Positions 50,512-60,124 are shown, counted from the stretch's first letter. The stretch is DNA of 64,000 nucleotides from JAEYKI01 sp036679405 (GCA_036679405.1 JAVBVZ010000024.1:1-64000); one strand, 5' to 3'. Notes: a model not told the origin generated them from the sequence alone. Numbers and translations: made by a program.

Positions 50512-51900
50512 ATGAAAAGCATACCAAAGCTGATCCGCCGGTTTGTCGGTATTTTGCTGCTGAGCAGCCTGCTGCTTCTGGTTTTCAATATGGTCCTTCT
50601 GGTCATCATCGGCAGAAATTCCACCGGCAGCGGCAGCCCGTGGACCCTGGCCAAAGAAGTTTCCGCAGGCCTTACGCAAACGGAAGACGGCTATGCGCTG
50701 GCCGCGGACGCCGCCCGGCAACTGCAGGAAAAAGACGCATGGGGCATCCTGATCGACAATTCTACCGGCAGGGTCGTCTGGCAGACCGCGGCGCTTCCGC
50801 AGGAAGTTCCCCTGCAATACAGCCTTGCGGACGTCGCCGTGCTTTCCCGGGGCTATGTAAAAGATTACCCCACCTTTACCGGCGCATACGGCGACAGCCT
50901 CCTCGTGCTGGGTTTTCCAAAGACAAGCTATTGGAAGGCGCTTTACAACAACTGGGATTTCAGCTTTATCTCAAACCTTCCCAAAACGCTCCTTTTTGTT
51001 ATTTTAGCCAATATCGCCGCTATTTTTTTGATCTATATGATTGCAAATACAAAGCTTTTCAGGTCGGTCGACCCCATATTAAAAGGGATAGAAGCGCTGC
51101 CGACCGAAGCCGGTATCCGCGTCCGGGAAAAGGGCACGCTTTCCGAAATTGCGCAATATATCAACAAGACTTCCGAGATACTCCAAAATAAAAACTATAA
51201 GCTGCGGCAAAAAGAAACCGCGCGGATCAACTGGATTGCCGGGGTCTCCCATGATATCCGGACGCCGCTTTCCATGGTGATGGGATACGCCGGACAGCTG
51301 GAAAGCGACGCGCGCCTGCCTGATGACGCCAGAGAAAAAGCCGCCGTTATCATGTTTCAAAGCGTAAGAATGAAAAATCTGATCAGCGATCTTAATTTTG
51401 CTTCCAAACTGGAACACACCCTGCAGCCCGCCCACACGGAACCCTTAAACGCGGTAGCCGTGGTCCGCCAGGCCGTTACCGACTTTATTAATTCCGATAT
51501 CCAAAACCAATATCCCGTCAGGTGGCAGACGGACGAATCTTTGGTTTCCTGCCGCATCCGGGGCGACGAAGCCCTGATCAAACGGGCCGTTATGAACCTG
51601 CTCCAAAACGCGCAGCGCCACAACCCGAAAGGCTGCACGCTGTTTATCCGGGTAGAGCAAAAGGAGCAAAATTGCCTGATCCGCATAGACGACGACGGAA
51701 AAGGAATGAACGACGCACAGCTTGAAAAAACCAAAAATGCGCCGCATTATATGCTCTGTGACAAAAACGCACCTGAACAGCAGCACGGGCTGGGGCTTTT
51801 GATTGTAAAACAGATCGCTGCAGCCCATATGGGGACCGTGGAATTTGCGCACAGCCCCCACGGCGGTTTTTCCGTTACCCTTTCCATTCCCGCCGGGTAG
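50512..51900 (+). CDS. sensor histidine kinase
   Basis: A 462-residue kinase with two helices (about 10-33 and 160-182) flanking an extracellular domain of about 125 residues, then a HAMP-like linker. The H-box is SHDIRTPLSMVMGY, the N-box NLLQNAQRHNP, and G boxes DDDGKGM and HGLGLLIVKQ. The sizeable sensor domain differs from the loop-less BceS type and suits direct ligand binding. Partner of the adjacent response regulator; the signal is presumably a membrane-active peptide, by context. Confidence 0.93.
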   Translation: MKSIPKLIRRFVGILLLSSLLLLVFNMVLLVIIGRNSTGSGSPWTLAKEVSAGLTQTEDGYALAADAARQLQEKDAWGILIDNSTGRVVWQTAALPQEVPLQYSLADVAVLSRGYVKDYPTFTGAYGDSLLVLGFPKTSYWKALYNNWDFSFISNLPKTLLFVILANIAAIFLIYMIANTKLFRSVDPILKGIEALPTEAGIRVREKGTLSEIAQYINKTSEILQNKNYKLRQKETARINWIAGVSHDIRTPLSMVMGYAGQLESDARLPDDAREKAAVIMFQSVRMKNLISDLNFASKLEHTLQPAHTEPLNAVAVVRQAVTDFINSDIQNQYPVRWQTDESLVSCRIRGDEALIKRAVMNLLQNAQRHNPKGCTLFIRVEQKEQNCLIRIDDDGKGMNDAQLEKTKNAPHYMLCDKNAPEQQHGLGLLIVKQIAAAHMGTVEFAHSPHGGFSVTLSIPAG

Positions 51901-51932
51901 GCCCGGAAAGCGCGCAATACAATTTTACCGCC

Positions 51933-51977
51933 TTTCAAACAAAAGACACGGCAATCTGCCGTGTCTTTTGTTTGAAA
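51933..51977. terminator. long perfect hairpin, bidirectional terminator
   Basis: Two perfect 21-base arms (51933-51953 and 51957-51977) with a three-base ATC loop, ending in GTCTTTTGTTTGAAA-type T-rich flanks. It separates the convergent kinase and malic enzyme genes and probably ends both transcripts. Confidence 0.85.
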
Positions 51978-52004
51978 CTTTTATTTATAGCGGCTTTAAA
52001 ATTT

Positions 52005-53177
52005 TCATATCCTTGCCACGCCGGATTCACGGGCGGCCTGGGCGACCGCGCGGGCCACGGCGGCGCCGATCCCTTCTTCAAAAGGCGCGGGCAGAATATA
52101 GTCCGGCCCGAGTTTGCCGGCCGGGACAAAAGAGGCGATCGCATAGGCAGCGGCAATTTTCATTTCGTCGTTTATATCGCTGGCGCGTACATCGAGCGCG
52201 CCCCTGAAAATGCCGGGAAAAGCCAGTACGTTGTTGATCTGGTTTGGAAAATCGCTCCGTCCCGTTCCCACCACCGCGGCGCCGGCCGCTTTTGCAAGGT
52301 CGGGCATAATTTCGGGCGTTGGGTTGGACATGGCGAATATGATGGGATCCGGGGACATGCTTTGCACCATTTCTTCTGAAACGATCCCCGGCGCGGAAAC
52401 GCCGATAAAGATATCCGCGCCTTTGATCACGTCTTTTAAGGAACCTTTTTTCATTTCCAGGTTTGAGATTTCCGCCATCTGCTGTTTAAAGGCGTTCAGC
52501 CCTTCCCGCCCTTTGTAGATGGCGCCTTTGCTGTCGCACAATATCACGTTTTTAAGGCCCATGCTCATCAGCAGGCGGGTAACGGCTACTCCGGCCGCGC
52601 CCGCGCCCGAAACCACCACTTTCTGGTCCGAAAGGCTGCGCCCTGTCAGTTTCATGGCGTTGATCATAGCGGCCGTTGTCACCACCGCCGTTCCGTGCTG
52701 GTCGTCGTGAAAAATCGGGATGTCGCATACTTCTTTTAAGCGCGATTCAATTTCAAAGCAGCGCGGAGCGGAAATGTCTTCCAGGTTCACCCCGCCGAAA
52801 CTCCCGGCCAGCAGGCGGACCGTATTTACAATATCCTCAACCTCCTTGCTGCGGATGCAAAGGGGGAACGCGTCTACGTCTGCAAACGTTTTAAAAAGGA
52901 CACATTTGCCTTCCATTACCGGCATGCCGGCCTCGGGGCCGATGTCTCCCAGGCCCAGGACCGCCGTTCCGTCGGTCACCACCGCAACCAGGTTCCACCG
53001 CCGGGTATATTCATAAGAAAGGTCTTTGTTTTTTTCTATCTCCAGGCAGGGCTGTGCAACGCCCGGCGTATACGCCACCGAAAGGTCGTACTTGTTTTTT
53101 ACCGGCGCCCGGCTTGAAACTTCTATCTTGCCCCGCCATTCTTTGTGGATCCGTACCGCTTCTTCCTGTATTGACAT
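52005..53177 (-). CDS. NAD(P)-dependent malic enzyme
   Basis: A 390-residue short-form malic enzyme. YTPGVAQPCLEI, VTDGTAVLGLGDIGPEAGMPVMEGK, DDQHGTAVVTTAAMINAMK and the Rossmann loop VVSGAGAAGVAV are clear. It decarboxylates malate to pyruvate, supplying reducing power; the cofactor is not certain from sequence. The ATG at 53175-53177 follows AAGGAG. Lacks the C-terminal phosphotransacetylase-like domain of long forms. Confidence 0.95.
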   Translation of the reverse strand: MSIQEEAVRIHKEWRGKIEVSSRAPVKNKYDLSVAYTPGVAQPCLEIEKNKDLSYEYTRRWNLVAVVTDGTAVLGLGDIGPEAGMPVMEGKCVLFKTFADVDAFPLCIRSKEVEDIVNTVRLLAGSFGGVNLEDISAPRCFEIESRLKEVCDIPIFHDDQHGTAVVTTAAMINAMKLTGRSLSDQKVVVSGAGAAGVAVTRLLMSMGLKNVILCDSKGAIYKGREGLNAFKQQMAEISNLEMKKGSLKDVIKGADIFIGVSAPGIVSEEMVQSMSPDPIIFAMSNPTPEIMPDLAKAAGAAVVGTGRSDFPNQINNVLAFPGIFRGALDVRASDINDEMKIAAAYAIASFVPAGKLGPDYILPAPFEEGIGAAVARAVAQAARESGVARI

Positions 53178-53251
53178 GCTTTTTCTCCTTATAAACAGTT
53201 GATGCTTTTTATGGCAAGCCTTTTTAAGGGCTTTTTTCAATATCCCGACTC

Positions 53252-53282
53252 ATTATACTATACTGCACGCAAGCGCTGTCAA
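53252..53282 (-). promoter_or_regulatory. probable promoter of malic enzyme gene
   Basis: TTGACA (53277-53282) and TATAAT (53252-53257) on the minus strand with a long 19-base spacer; TATAGT at 14 bases is an alternative. The suboptimal spacing suggests a weak or activated promoter. Confidence 0.5.
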
Positions 53283-53332
53283 TTGTTTTTACGCATTTTT
53301 CCTTCCTGCCGGCCGCGCCCGCCGTTTTTCAA

Positions 53333-53361
53333 ACAAAAACGCCGCGGGTTTCCGTGCGGCG
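53333..53361 (-). terminator. terminator after patatin-like gene
   Basis: On the minus strand CGCCGC pairs with GCGGCG around a loop containing CGG/CC pairs, then TTTTTGTTT, about 30 bases after the stop. Confidence 0.75.
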
Positions 53362-53390
53362 CTGCGGTTTTCTAACGCTGTTTTTTTGCG

Positions 53391-54269
53391 TTACCCTTCT
53401 ATCCTTACGTTTTGCCCGTCCGAGACAAACTCCATGATCTCCTTCATCCGGCTGCGGGCGTCCGAAAGCCCGTTTTCATACAGGGCGATCAGTTTATCCG
53501 TATCTTTTTCAAATTTACCCATTTCAATAGGCCGGGTGGGACGCAGCACCAGCGCCCGGCCTTCGCGGGCAAGCCGTTCGGTCTGCGCAAGGCTCTCGTT
53601 GTAGGTAACGTATCTTGTGAGCAGCCCTTCTTTCAGGCCCGGGTATCTTCCATACAGAAGGCGGGTAAAAAAGCGGGAAGAAGGGGAAGGCGGTTTTAAG
53701 GAATACCCCGCGCTTTTGGTAAGCACGACAATGTTTTTGTCATTGCCGTCCGAAATGGATTTTTGAATGGGAATGGAATCGGACGCGCCGCCGTCCAGCA
53801 GTTTTTCGCCTTCATGGCGAAAGATCCGCGAGACCAGCGGGATCGCGCTGGAGGCCATCAGGTATTTCATACCGTCCCGCATCCGTTTTATTTTTTTATA
53901 ATACGGGCGGCCCGTGCGGCAGTCGGTCGCCACCACCCAGAATTCTATCCCCGACCGGTCTGCGGCTTCGTAATCCAGCGGCAGCGCGCCGTTCGGCAGT
54001 TCGTCAAACACGTATTTCAGGCCGAAGACCGACCCCTGCGTAAAATAATTTTTAAGGCCTAAGTACCGCTTTTTTCCGGCCGAACCTATGAACACCTTAT
54101 AGTTTCTTCCCTTCTGGGAGGAAAGGTACGCCGTTGCGCAGGCCGCGCCCGCGGAAACGCCCACCACATAGCCGATGCGTACGCCCGCTTCCAGCAAAGC
54201 GTCCAGCACGCCCGCGGTATAAATGCCACGCTGGCCGCCGCCTTCCAGAACAAGCCCTATTTTGCTCAT
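53391..54269 (-). CDS. patatin-like phospholipase
   Basis: A 292-residue patatin-fold hydrolase. The oxyanion loop LEGGGQRGIYTAGVLDALLEAG, nucleophile VGVSAGAACA (GxSxG) and the aspartate in DGGASDSIPI form the Ser-Asp dyad. This is the bacterial YjjU/RssA-like group. The ATG at 54267-54269 has an AGAGGTG site; no signal peptide, so cytoplasmic or membrane-surface. Substrate unknown. It is divergent from the LacI-type gene. Confidence 0.9.
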   Translation of the reverse strand: MSKIGLVLEGGGQRGIYTAGVLDALLEAGVRIGYVVGVSAGAACATAYLSSQKGRNYKVFIGSAGKKRYLGLKNYFTQGSVFGLKYVFDELPNGALPLDYEAADRSGIEFWVVATDCRTGRPYYKKIKRMRDGMKYLMASSAIPLVSRIFRHEGEKLLDGGASDSIPIQKSISDGNDKNIVVLTKSAGYSLKPPSPSSRFFTRLLYGRYPGLKEGLLTRYVTYNESLAQTERLAREGRALVLRPTRPIEMGKFEKDTDKLIALYENGLSDARSRMKEIMEFVSDGQNVRIEG

Positions 54270-54329
54270 TTGATGCACCTCTTTCATCCACAGTATACCA
54301 AAAAGGCGGCGTCCCTTTCAAACAATCAT

Positions 54330-54358
54330 TTGAAGTTTTTTTGAAGTTGGGATAAAAT
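54330..54358 (+). promoter_or_regulatory. promoter of LacI-family regulator gene
   Basis: TTGAAG (54330-54335) and TAAAAT (54353-54358), 17-base spacer. Downstream, CGGCAGG/CCTGCCG (54366-54392 region) forms an inverted repeat in the leader that may be an operator or a hairpin. Confidence 0.7.
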
Positions 54359-54409
54359 AGAGCTGTCGGCAGGCGGGCATATCTTACCTGCCGGAACAGG
54401 AGTATAGGC

Positions 54410-55429
54410 ATGGCGAGACCAAAGAAAGTCACCATCAAAGACATTGCCACCATGGCCGGTGTTTCTACCGCCGCTGTTTCCTATGTCATCAACAACAAAC
54501 CGGGGGTCAACAGCGAGACGCGCAAAAAAATACAAAACCTGATCAGCGAAACGGGTTTTTCCCCCAACATAAATTCCAAACGCCTTTTTTCCGGAAAAAG
54601 CTACAATATCCACGCGGTACTGGACAAAGACAACCCCCGCCCCTGCAAGCTTTACTACCTGGGCGTGATTTCACATATCATAGAAGAACTGGCCCGCGTT
54701 GACTACAACCTCATTGTTTCTTCGGTCAGCCGGGCGGAAATGCCGCGTTCCGTTTTAGACGTCATCAATAAAAACAACGCAGACGGCATTTTGTTTTTCC
54801 AGATGGTAGACGAAAAACTGCTGGGCGAGCTTGCGGACAAAGGCATTCCGTGCGTGGTGGTGGATAACCGCGAAGTGTACGGCGAGCTTGCGCATGTCAG
54901 TGTAGACTATACGCTGGCCGCGTATACGGCCACCCGGCACCTTATACAAAACGGACATAAAAAAATTGCGTATGTGGGCATGAAAAAATCGCCTTATTTT
55001 TGCGCCCAGACGCTCGCGGGGTATGAAAAAGCCCTGCGCGAAGCCGGGCTTTTTGTACCGGACGGCTATGTGGTATACGGGGATTTTGAAAAAGACGACT
55101 CCCACCCAGCGCTGGACCAGCTGCTTTCTTCCGGCAACGTCCCCACCGCTTTTTTCTGTGTGGAAGATTTTTATGCGGTATGCGTGCTGCATTATATAAA
55201 AAAGCGCGGCTTTGAGGTTCCAGAAGATATCTCCATCATCGCTCTTGACGACATGATCATCTCCGAATACACCCAGCCCGCGCTCTCCACCATCCGCTTA
55301 TCCGAGACCGAGCTTGCCAAAAATGCCGTGCGTATGATCATGGACCTGGCCCATGGCCGGGAATCCGAAAACTGCGTCATCCGCTCGGACGACCTTATTA
55401 TCCGCGAATCCGTCAGAAAAATAGACTGA
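54410..55429 (+). CDS. LacI-family transcriptional regulator
   Basis: A 339-residue regulator. The helix-turn-helix and hinge are TIKDIATMAGVSTAAVSYVINNKPGVNSETRKKI near residues 6-40, followed by a periplasmic-binding-protein-like sugar domain ending with IRLSETELAKNAVRMIMDL. The ligand is unknown. Convergent with malQ and not far from galM and fbp, it may regulate carbohydrate genes nearby or act on distant targets. The ATG follows AGGAG. Confidence 0.92.
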   Translation: MARPKKVTIKDIATMAGVSTAAVSYVINNKPGVNSETRKKIQNLISETGFSPNINSKRLFSGKSYNIHAVLDKDNPRPCKLYYLGVISHIIEELARVDYNLIVSSVSRAEMPRSVLDVINKNNADGILFFQMVDEKLLGELADKGIPCVVVDNREVYGELAHVSVDYTLAAYTATRHLIQNGHKKIAYVGMKKSPYFCAQTLAGYEKALREAGLFVPDGYVVYGDFEKDDSHPALDQLLSSGNVPTAFFCVEDFYAVCVLHYIKKRGFEVPEDISIIALDDMIISEYTQPALSTIRLSETELAKNAVRMIMDLAHGRESENCVIRSDDLIIRESVRKID

Positions 55430-55441
55430 TTTTTTATAAAA

Positions 55442-56923
55442 TTATATCCTGCCGTACCGGTCCGCGAGTTCGCGGATTTTTTGCGCCAGGGACTCTTCAT
55501 TATAGCCCGGGGCCGCCCGCCACGTCCAATTTTTGCCCAGGGTGGAGGGCATATTCATACGTGCGGAGGAAGGAAGGTTCAAATAATCCTGCATAGGCGT
55601 AACGGCCAGAGCGGCCACGCTGCCCAGCGCCAGGCGGATCATGCCCCAGTTATAGCCTTCTTCTTCGCTCAGCGCGCCGTATTTTTTTGCAAACGCCGTC
55701 TGCTCTTCGGGCGTATTGTCCATCCAGCCCGCAATGGTGTCGTTGTCATGCGTCCCCGTATATACCACGCAGTTTGGCGTATAGTTGTGCGGGAGGTATG
55801 CGTTTGCGCTTCCGGAATCAAACGCGAACTGCAGCACCTTCATACCGGGATACCCGGTTTTCGCAAGAAGGATATGCACGTCTTCGGTCAGATAACCAAG
55901 GTCCTCCGCAATAATGGAGAGGTCCGGCAGCTGCTCGGACACTTTTTTAAAAAAGTCTATGCCCGGGCCTTTGATCCACCGGCCTTCCCGGGCGTCTTTG
56001 GCTTTCCCGTCTATGGAATAGTACGCCTCAAATCCCCGGAAATGGTCTATGCGGATCCTGTCGTACAGGTTGGACAGGCTTTTAAGCCTTTTGATCCACC
56101 AGCGGTAGCCTTTTTCTTTTAAGTATTCCCAGTTATAAAGCGGGTTTCCCCAATACTGCCCATCGCTCGAAAAAAAGTCGGGCGGGCACCCGGCCACGCT
56201 GACCGAATCGTTGTTTTCATCAAAATGGAACATTTTGCGTTTTGCCCAGGCGTCCGCGCTGTCCGCCGCCACATAAATGGGGATGTCCCCAATAATAGAA
56301 ATCCCCCGGCTGTTCGCATAGGTTTTAAGCGCCTGCCACTGCGTAAAAAAGAGATATTGGATAAACTTATAAAAATTAACCTGGCCCAAGGCGCGCGCCG
56401 CAAACGACGCGACCGCTTTTTTGTCGTGAAAAACCAGCCCCTTGTCACTCCATGCTTTCCAGGGCTTCATGCCGTTTTGTTCTTTTGCGGCCATAAATAC
56501 GGCGTAGTCTGAAAGCCAGTATTCGTTTTCTTTTTCAAACTTCCGGTAGCCCTCATCCTCCGGGTCAAACCCGCGCTGAAACGCGCTTAAAAGGATTTTA
56601 AACTTGTTTTCAAAAATCTTTTCAAAATCCACGTGCGCGGCGTCGCTTCCCCAGTCGGCCTCCCCGCATTCGTCGCGGGTGAGCATGCCCTGCTCACAGA
56701 GGCGCTCCAAATCTATCATATACGGATTGCCCGCGTATGTGGAAAAAGACTGGTAGGGAGAATCCCCGAACCCGGTGGGATGGATGGGCAGGACCTGCCA
56801 GCATTTCTGGCCCGCAAGGGACAGGAAATCTACAAATTCAAACGCCGCCCGGCCCATCGTGCCGATGCCGTAGGGGGAGGGCAGGGAGGTTATATGCATC
56901 AGTATGCCGCTTTCTCGCTTCAT
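55442..56923 (-). CDS. malQ: 4-alpha-glucanotransferase
   Basis: A 493-residue GH77 amylomaltase. SGILMHITSLPSPYGIGTMG at the start, RIDHFRGFEAYYSI with the nucleophilic aspartate, AEDLGYLTEDV with the acid-base glutamate, and GTHDNDTIAGW with the third aspartate are all present. It transfers glucan units between maltodextrins in starch or glycogen use. AAAGGAG precedes the ATG. It stands as a single gene between the LacI-type gene and fbp. Confidence 0.97.
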   Translation of the reverse strand: MKRESGILMHITSLPSPYGIGTMGRAAFEFVDFLSLAGQKCWQVLPIHPTGFGDSPYQSFSTYAGNPYMIDLERLCEQGMLTRDECGEADWGSDAAHVDFEKIFENKFKILLSAFQRGFDPEDEGYRKFEKENEYWLSDYAVFMAAKEQNGMKPWKAWSDKGLVFHDKKAVASFAARALGQVNFYKFIQYLFFTQWQALKTYANSRGISIIGDIPIYVAADSADAWAKRKMFHFDENNDSVSVAGCPPDFFSSDGQYWGNPLYNWEYLKEKGYRWWIKRLKSLSNLYDRIRIDHFRGFEAYYSIDGKAKDAREGRWIKGPGIDFFKKVSEQLPDLSIIAEDLGYLTEDVHILLAKTGYPGMKVLQFAFDSGSANAYLPHNYTPNCVVYTGTHDNDTIAGWMDNTPEEQTAFAKKYGALSEEEGYNWGMIRLALGSVAALAVTPMQDYLNLPSSARMNMPSTLGKNWTWRAAPGYNEESLAQKIRELADRYGRI

Positions 56924-56974
56924 TACATGCTCCTTTACGGGGCCGCCGGATTTTGGGCACCGTTTATCTCCGTA

Positions 56975-57003
56975 ATTATAATGAAAATGCTCCCCGGTTG
57001 CAA
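56975..57003 (-). promoter_or_regulatory. promoter of malQ
   Basis: TTGCAA (56998-57003) and TATAAT (56975-56980) on the minus strand, 17-base spacer. Confidence 0.78.
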
Positions 57004-57042
57004 TACAAAAAATTTCCGCGGGGCCCTGCGCGCCCCGGCGCT

Positions 57043-57073
57043 TAAAAAAACAGCCCTCGGGGCTGTTTTTTCT
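57043..57073. terminator. terminator after fbp
   Basis: AACAGCC and GGCTGTT pair around a CTCGG loop between runs of A and T, directly next to the fbp stop and upstream of malQ. Confidence 0.92.
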
Positions 57074-58999
57074 TTACTGCTTTTTTGTTTTTTTCTCTTT
57101 GATCACGCCGATCCTATAGGCGTTCAGCAGATTTGTAAGGTCTTCTATATTGCTTTTAAGCTCCCGGCCCACGTCCGTCTGGTCCACGGTAATGCGCTCG
57201 GCGGCCGTGTCGAACACCACAAAGGTGGAGAGGATGTCCTTGTTGTATTTTACGGCGTCCGCCAGCCCGTCGAACGGTTCGTGGGACACCAGGCGTATCC
57301 CGTATGAATTATAAAAAAGCGTATAACCCGCGATCCCGGTTTTTCCCTGGTAGGCCCGGCAGAACCCGCCGTCGATCATGATGAGCTTCCCGCCACCTTT
57401 GACCGGTTCTTCGCCCTGCTTGGCCCGGACCGGGATATGCCCGTTGATGATGTGGGAATAAGTGTCCTTGAGGCCGAAATCCAAAAGGACCTTTACGCAG
57501 GTCTCTTTGCTTTCGGTCAGGTCGTAATAGGGGTTTTTCTTTTCCTCCCAGGTTTTTTCATCCTCCAAAAACATCCGCTCAAACGTGGCCATCCTGTCCC
57601 TGCCGAAAAGGGGCGAATTCCTGCCGCACCACAGATACCAGAGGAAATCCAGGCCTTCCCTTTTTTCCTCCGCGCCGTCCGGGGCGTAATACGTTTTGCG
57701 GGCAAAACTGTCCGCATAGTCAAAAAATTCCCGGCCCTTCAGCGTAACGTTGCCGATATGGTATTCGTACAGCCCGCCTTCCGGCGTCATGGGGACGCAC
57801 CCGTGGAAAATGAGGTTGCCGTTGAACACTTTGTACATGCTGCCCTGCGAAAACAAAAACCGCACGTGGCGCTGCAGTTTTTCGTTTTGGGTAAAAGATA
57901 TGCGCAGCCGGTCCATGACCGCACGTTCTTCCCTGCTCAGCGCATACGGGTCGGCCGGGTCGACCGTCGGGAAATCACAGTCCTTCATGGGGTAATTTTT
58001 TTTGCCGATGCGGACGGTCTTATGTTCAAAATCTATTTTGTCGAGCAGCAGGCGGTCTTCCATCCCGTATTCCGGGTGGCGCCGTATGATCTGCCCTTCC
58101 AGCTTGAACTGGATAACGGCGATCGCCTTGTGCATCCGCTTTAAAAGTTTTCCGTCCGCGCCGTACGCTTCTCCCGAAAACATGGCCAGCGGCCGCAGGT
58201 TGATGCCGTATGCGTTTTCCACAAAATCTATATTGTCGTATTTTGTACTGATGTTTAAAACGTTTGCGATGCAGGCTTCGCTGCCCGCCGCCGCGCCCAT
58301 CCATAAAATGTCGTGGTTGCCCCACTGCACATCCACCGCATGGTGGGACAAAAGGCGTTCTAAAATAACATCCGCATGCGGGCCGCGGTCAAAAATATCG
58401 CCCACAATATGCAGGCGGTCCACCACCAGGCGCTTGATCACGTTGGCCAGCGCAATTAAAAAAGCGTCGGCGCGCTGCAGGCGGATAATGGTGGAAATAA
58501 TATTTTCATAATATCTTTGTTTGTCTTTTTCACTGTAGTCCGTGTGCAGAAGTTCGTCTATGATATATTCAAAATCCGCGGGCAGCGCTTTTCTGACTTT
58601 GGAACGTGTGTACTTGGACGCGCAGAGGCGGCACACCTCAATCATCCGGTAGAGATTGAGCTTGTACCATTCTTCCATATCCTCTTCCGTTTTTCTGATC
58701 TCTTCAATTTTGCGTTCCGGGTAATATACCAGCGTGCACAGTTCGGTGCGCAGGGCGGAGGAGACGGTTTTTTCAAACAGCCGGTCCACCTTTTCGCGGA
58801 TCACGCCCGACGCGTTGTTCAAAATGTGGCAGAAGGCTTCGTCTTCGCCGTGGATGTCGCTGATAAAATGTTCGGTTCCTTTGGGAAGGTTCAGTATTGC
58901 GTTTAAGTTTATGATCTCCGTGCTGACCGCCTGAATGGTAGGGTATTCTTTGGACAGGCTTTCAAGGTACTTCAGTTCGTCTACTTTTCCAAACAGCAT
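57074..58999 (-). CDS. fbp: class III fructose-1,6-bisphosphatase
   Basis: A 641-residue Firmicutes-type fructose bisphosphatase of the calcineurin-like phosphoesterase fold. Metal motifs are FISDIHGEDEAF, HIVGDIFDRGPH, WGNHDILWMG and, near the end, IINGHIPVRAKQGE. It dephosphorylates fructose-1,6-bisphosphate, the committed gluconeogenic step. Length is typical. It lies 34 bases after galM in the same direction. Confidence 0.97.
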   Translation of the reverse strand: MLFGKVDELKYLESLSKEYPTIQAVSTEIINLNAILNLPKGTEHFISDIHGEDEAFCHILNNASGVIREKVDRLFEKTVSSALRTELCTLVYYPERKIEEIRKTEEDMEEWYKLNLYRMIEVCRLCASKYTRSKVRKALPADFEYIIDELLHTDYSEKDKQRYYENIISTIIRLQRADAFLIALANVIKRLVVDRLHIVGDIFDRGPHADVILERLLSHHAVDVQWGNHDILWMGAAAGSEACIANVLNISTKYDNIDFVENAYGINLRPLAMFSGEAYGADGKLLKRMHKAIAVIQFKLEGQIIRRHPEYGMEDRLLLDKIDFEHKTVRIGKKNYPMKDCDFPTVDPADPYALSREERAVMDRLRISFTQNEKLQRHVRFLFSQGSMYKVFNGNLIFHGCVPMTPEGGLYEYHIGNVTLKGREFFDYADSFARKTYYAPDGAEEKREGLDFLWYLWCGRNSPLFGRDRMATFERMFLEDEKTWEEKKNPYYDLTESKETCVKVLLDFGLKDTYSHIINGHIPVRAKQGEEPVKGGGKLIMIDGGFCRAYQGKTGIAGYTLFYNSYGIRLVSHEPFDGLADAVKYNKDILSTFVVFDTAAERITVDQTDVGRELKSNIEDLTNLLNAYRIGVIKEKKTKKQ

Positions 59000-59033
59000 A
59001 TCCTATTCTCTCCTTTAAGGCACCGGATCTTTT

Positions 59034-60074
59034 TTAAAATTCAAACTGGTATACGATATTGTGATTATATTCCTCCCCTTTGCGCAAAACGGGGGAAGGG
59101 AAGTTTTCATGCAAAACGGCGTCCGGGTAGTATTCCGGCTCAAAACAGATCGCCGCGTTTTTTCCGTAAGCAACGTTTTCCTTGCCGGTAAATTTTCCCG
59201 CAAGGTAGTTTGCGCTGTATACGTGGACGGCGGGCATATCGGTCAGCACCGTAAGAGAGCGCTTTTCGTCCGGGCTTTTCAGGGTTGCCGCGGGTCTCAG
59301 CTCTTTTTTATTTTCGCCGTCCAGCACAAAAGCATGGTCTACGCCCAGCACACAGGCGATTTGCGGCCAGGTGCTTTGCGCCGCTTCTGCGACCTTCTTT
59401 AAATCCGAAAAATCAAGGGGCGTTCCCGCCGTTTTCATAATGGCGCCGGTAGTGATGCCTTCTTCGTCAAATTCTAAAAATTCATCTGCATACAGCTTCA
59501 GTTTATGGCTTAAAATATCGCCCTGCTGTCCGTTTAAATTGAAATAACTGTGGTTGGTGATGTTCACAATGGTGTCTTTGTCCGCCCGGGCGGTATAATT
59601 TATTTTAAGGTTGTTGCTTTCATCCAGCGTGTAGGCCACGTCAAGCGTAAGGTTGCCGGGATAATTTTCTTCCATATCCGGGCTTTCATAAGTAAGAAGC
59701 AGGGTTTCTCCCCGGACGCTTGCCCGGAACACTTTTTTGTCAAATCCCTTAAACCCCCCGTGCAGATGGCATTTACCATTGTTTAAGTTAAGGCTCACTT
59801 CCCGGCCGTCCAGCATAAAGCGGCCTCCTTTGATGCGGTTGGCAAACCGCCCGATGGTCGCTCCGAAATAGGCGTCGTGCCCTTCATAGCCCGCAACGCC
59901 GTCAAACCCGAGCACAACGTCTCTTTTCCGTCCGTCCGCGCAAAAAAGCTCTATGGAGCGGATGGCCGCGCCGTAGGTGATAACGGAAACGCGCATCTTT
60001 CCATTGTCCAGCGTATATTCCTCTACCGCCAAAGCGTCTTTTGTTTTTCCGAAATCCCGTTTGGTGATCTGCAT
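59034..60074 (-). CDS. aldose 1-epimerase
   Basis: A 346-residue galactose mutarotase-like enzyme. Catalytic histidines appear in GKCHLHGGFKGFDKKVF and NITNHSYFNLNGQQGD, and the glutamate in AICFEPEYYPDAVLHENFPSP. It interconverts alpha and beta anomers of free sugars. GGGAGGAATTTTT precedes the ATG. Probably the first gene of a galM-fbp transcript. Confidence 0.94.
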   Translation of the reverse strand: MQITKRDFGKTKDALAVEEYTLDNGKMRVSVITYGAAIRSIELFCADGRKRDVVLGFDGVAGYEGHDAYFGATIGRFANRIKGGRFMLDGREVSLNLNNGKCHLHGGFKGFDKKVFRASVRGETLLLTYESPDMEENYPGNLTLDVAYTLDESNNLKINYTARADKDTIVNITNHSYFNLNGQQGDILSHKLKLYADEFLEFDEEGITTGAIMKTAGTPLDFSDLKKVAEAAQSTWPQIACVLGVDHAFVLDGENKKELRPAATLKSPDEKRSLTVLTDMPAVHVYSANYLAGKFTGKENVAYGKNAAICFEPEYYPDAVLHENFPSPVLRKGEEYNHNIVYQFEF

Positions 60075-60124
60075 AAAAATTCCTCCCTGCCGCGCCCGTC
60101 TCCGGGCGTTTCTTCCAGTCTTTT

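Noticed and set aside
53265..53282. Catabolite-response (cre)-like site at the malic enzyme promoter
   Set aside because: TGACAGCGCTTGCG differs from the cre consensus at two conserved positions, so it is not listed as a feature.
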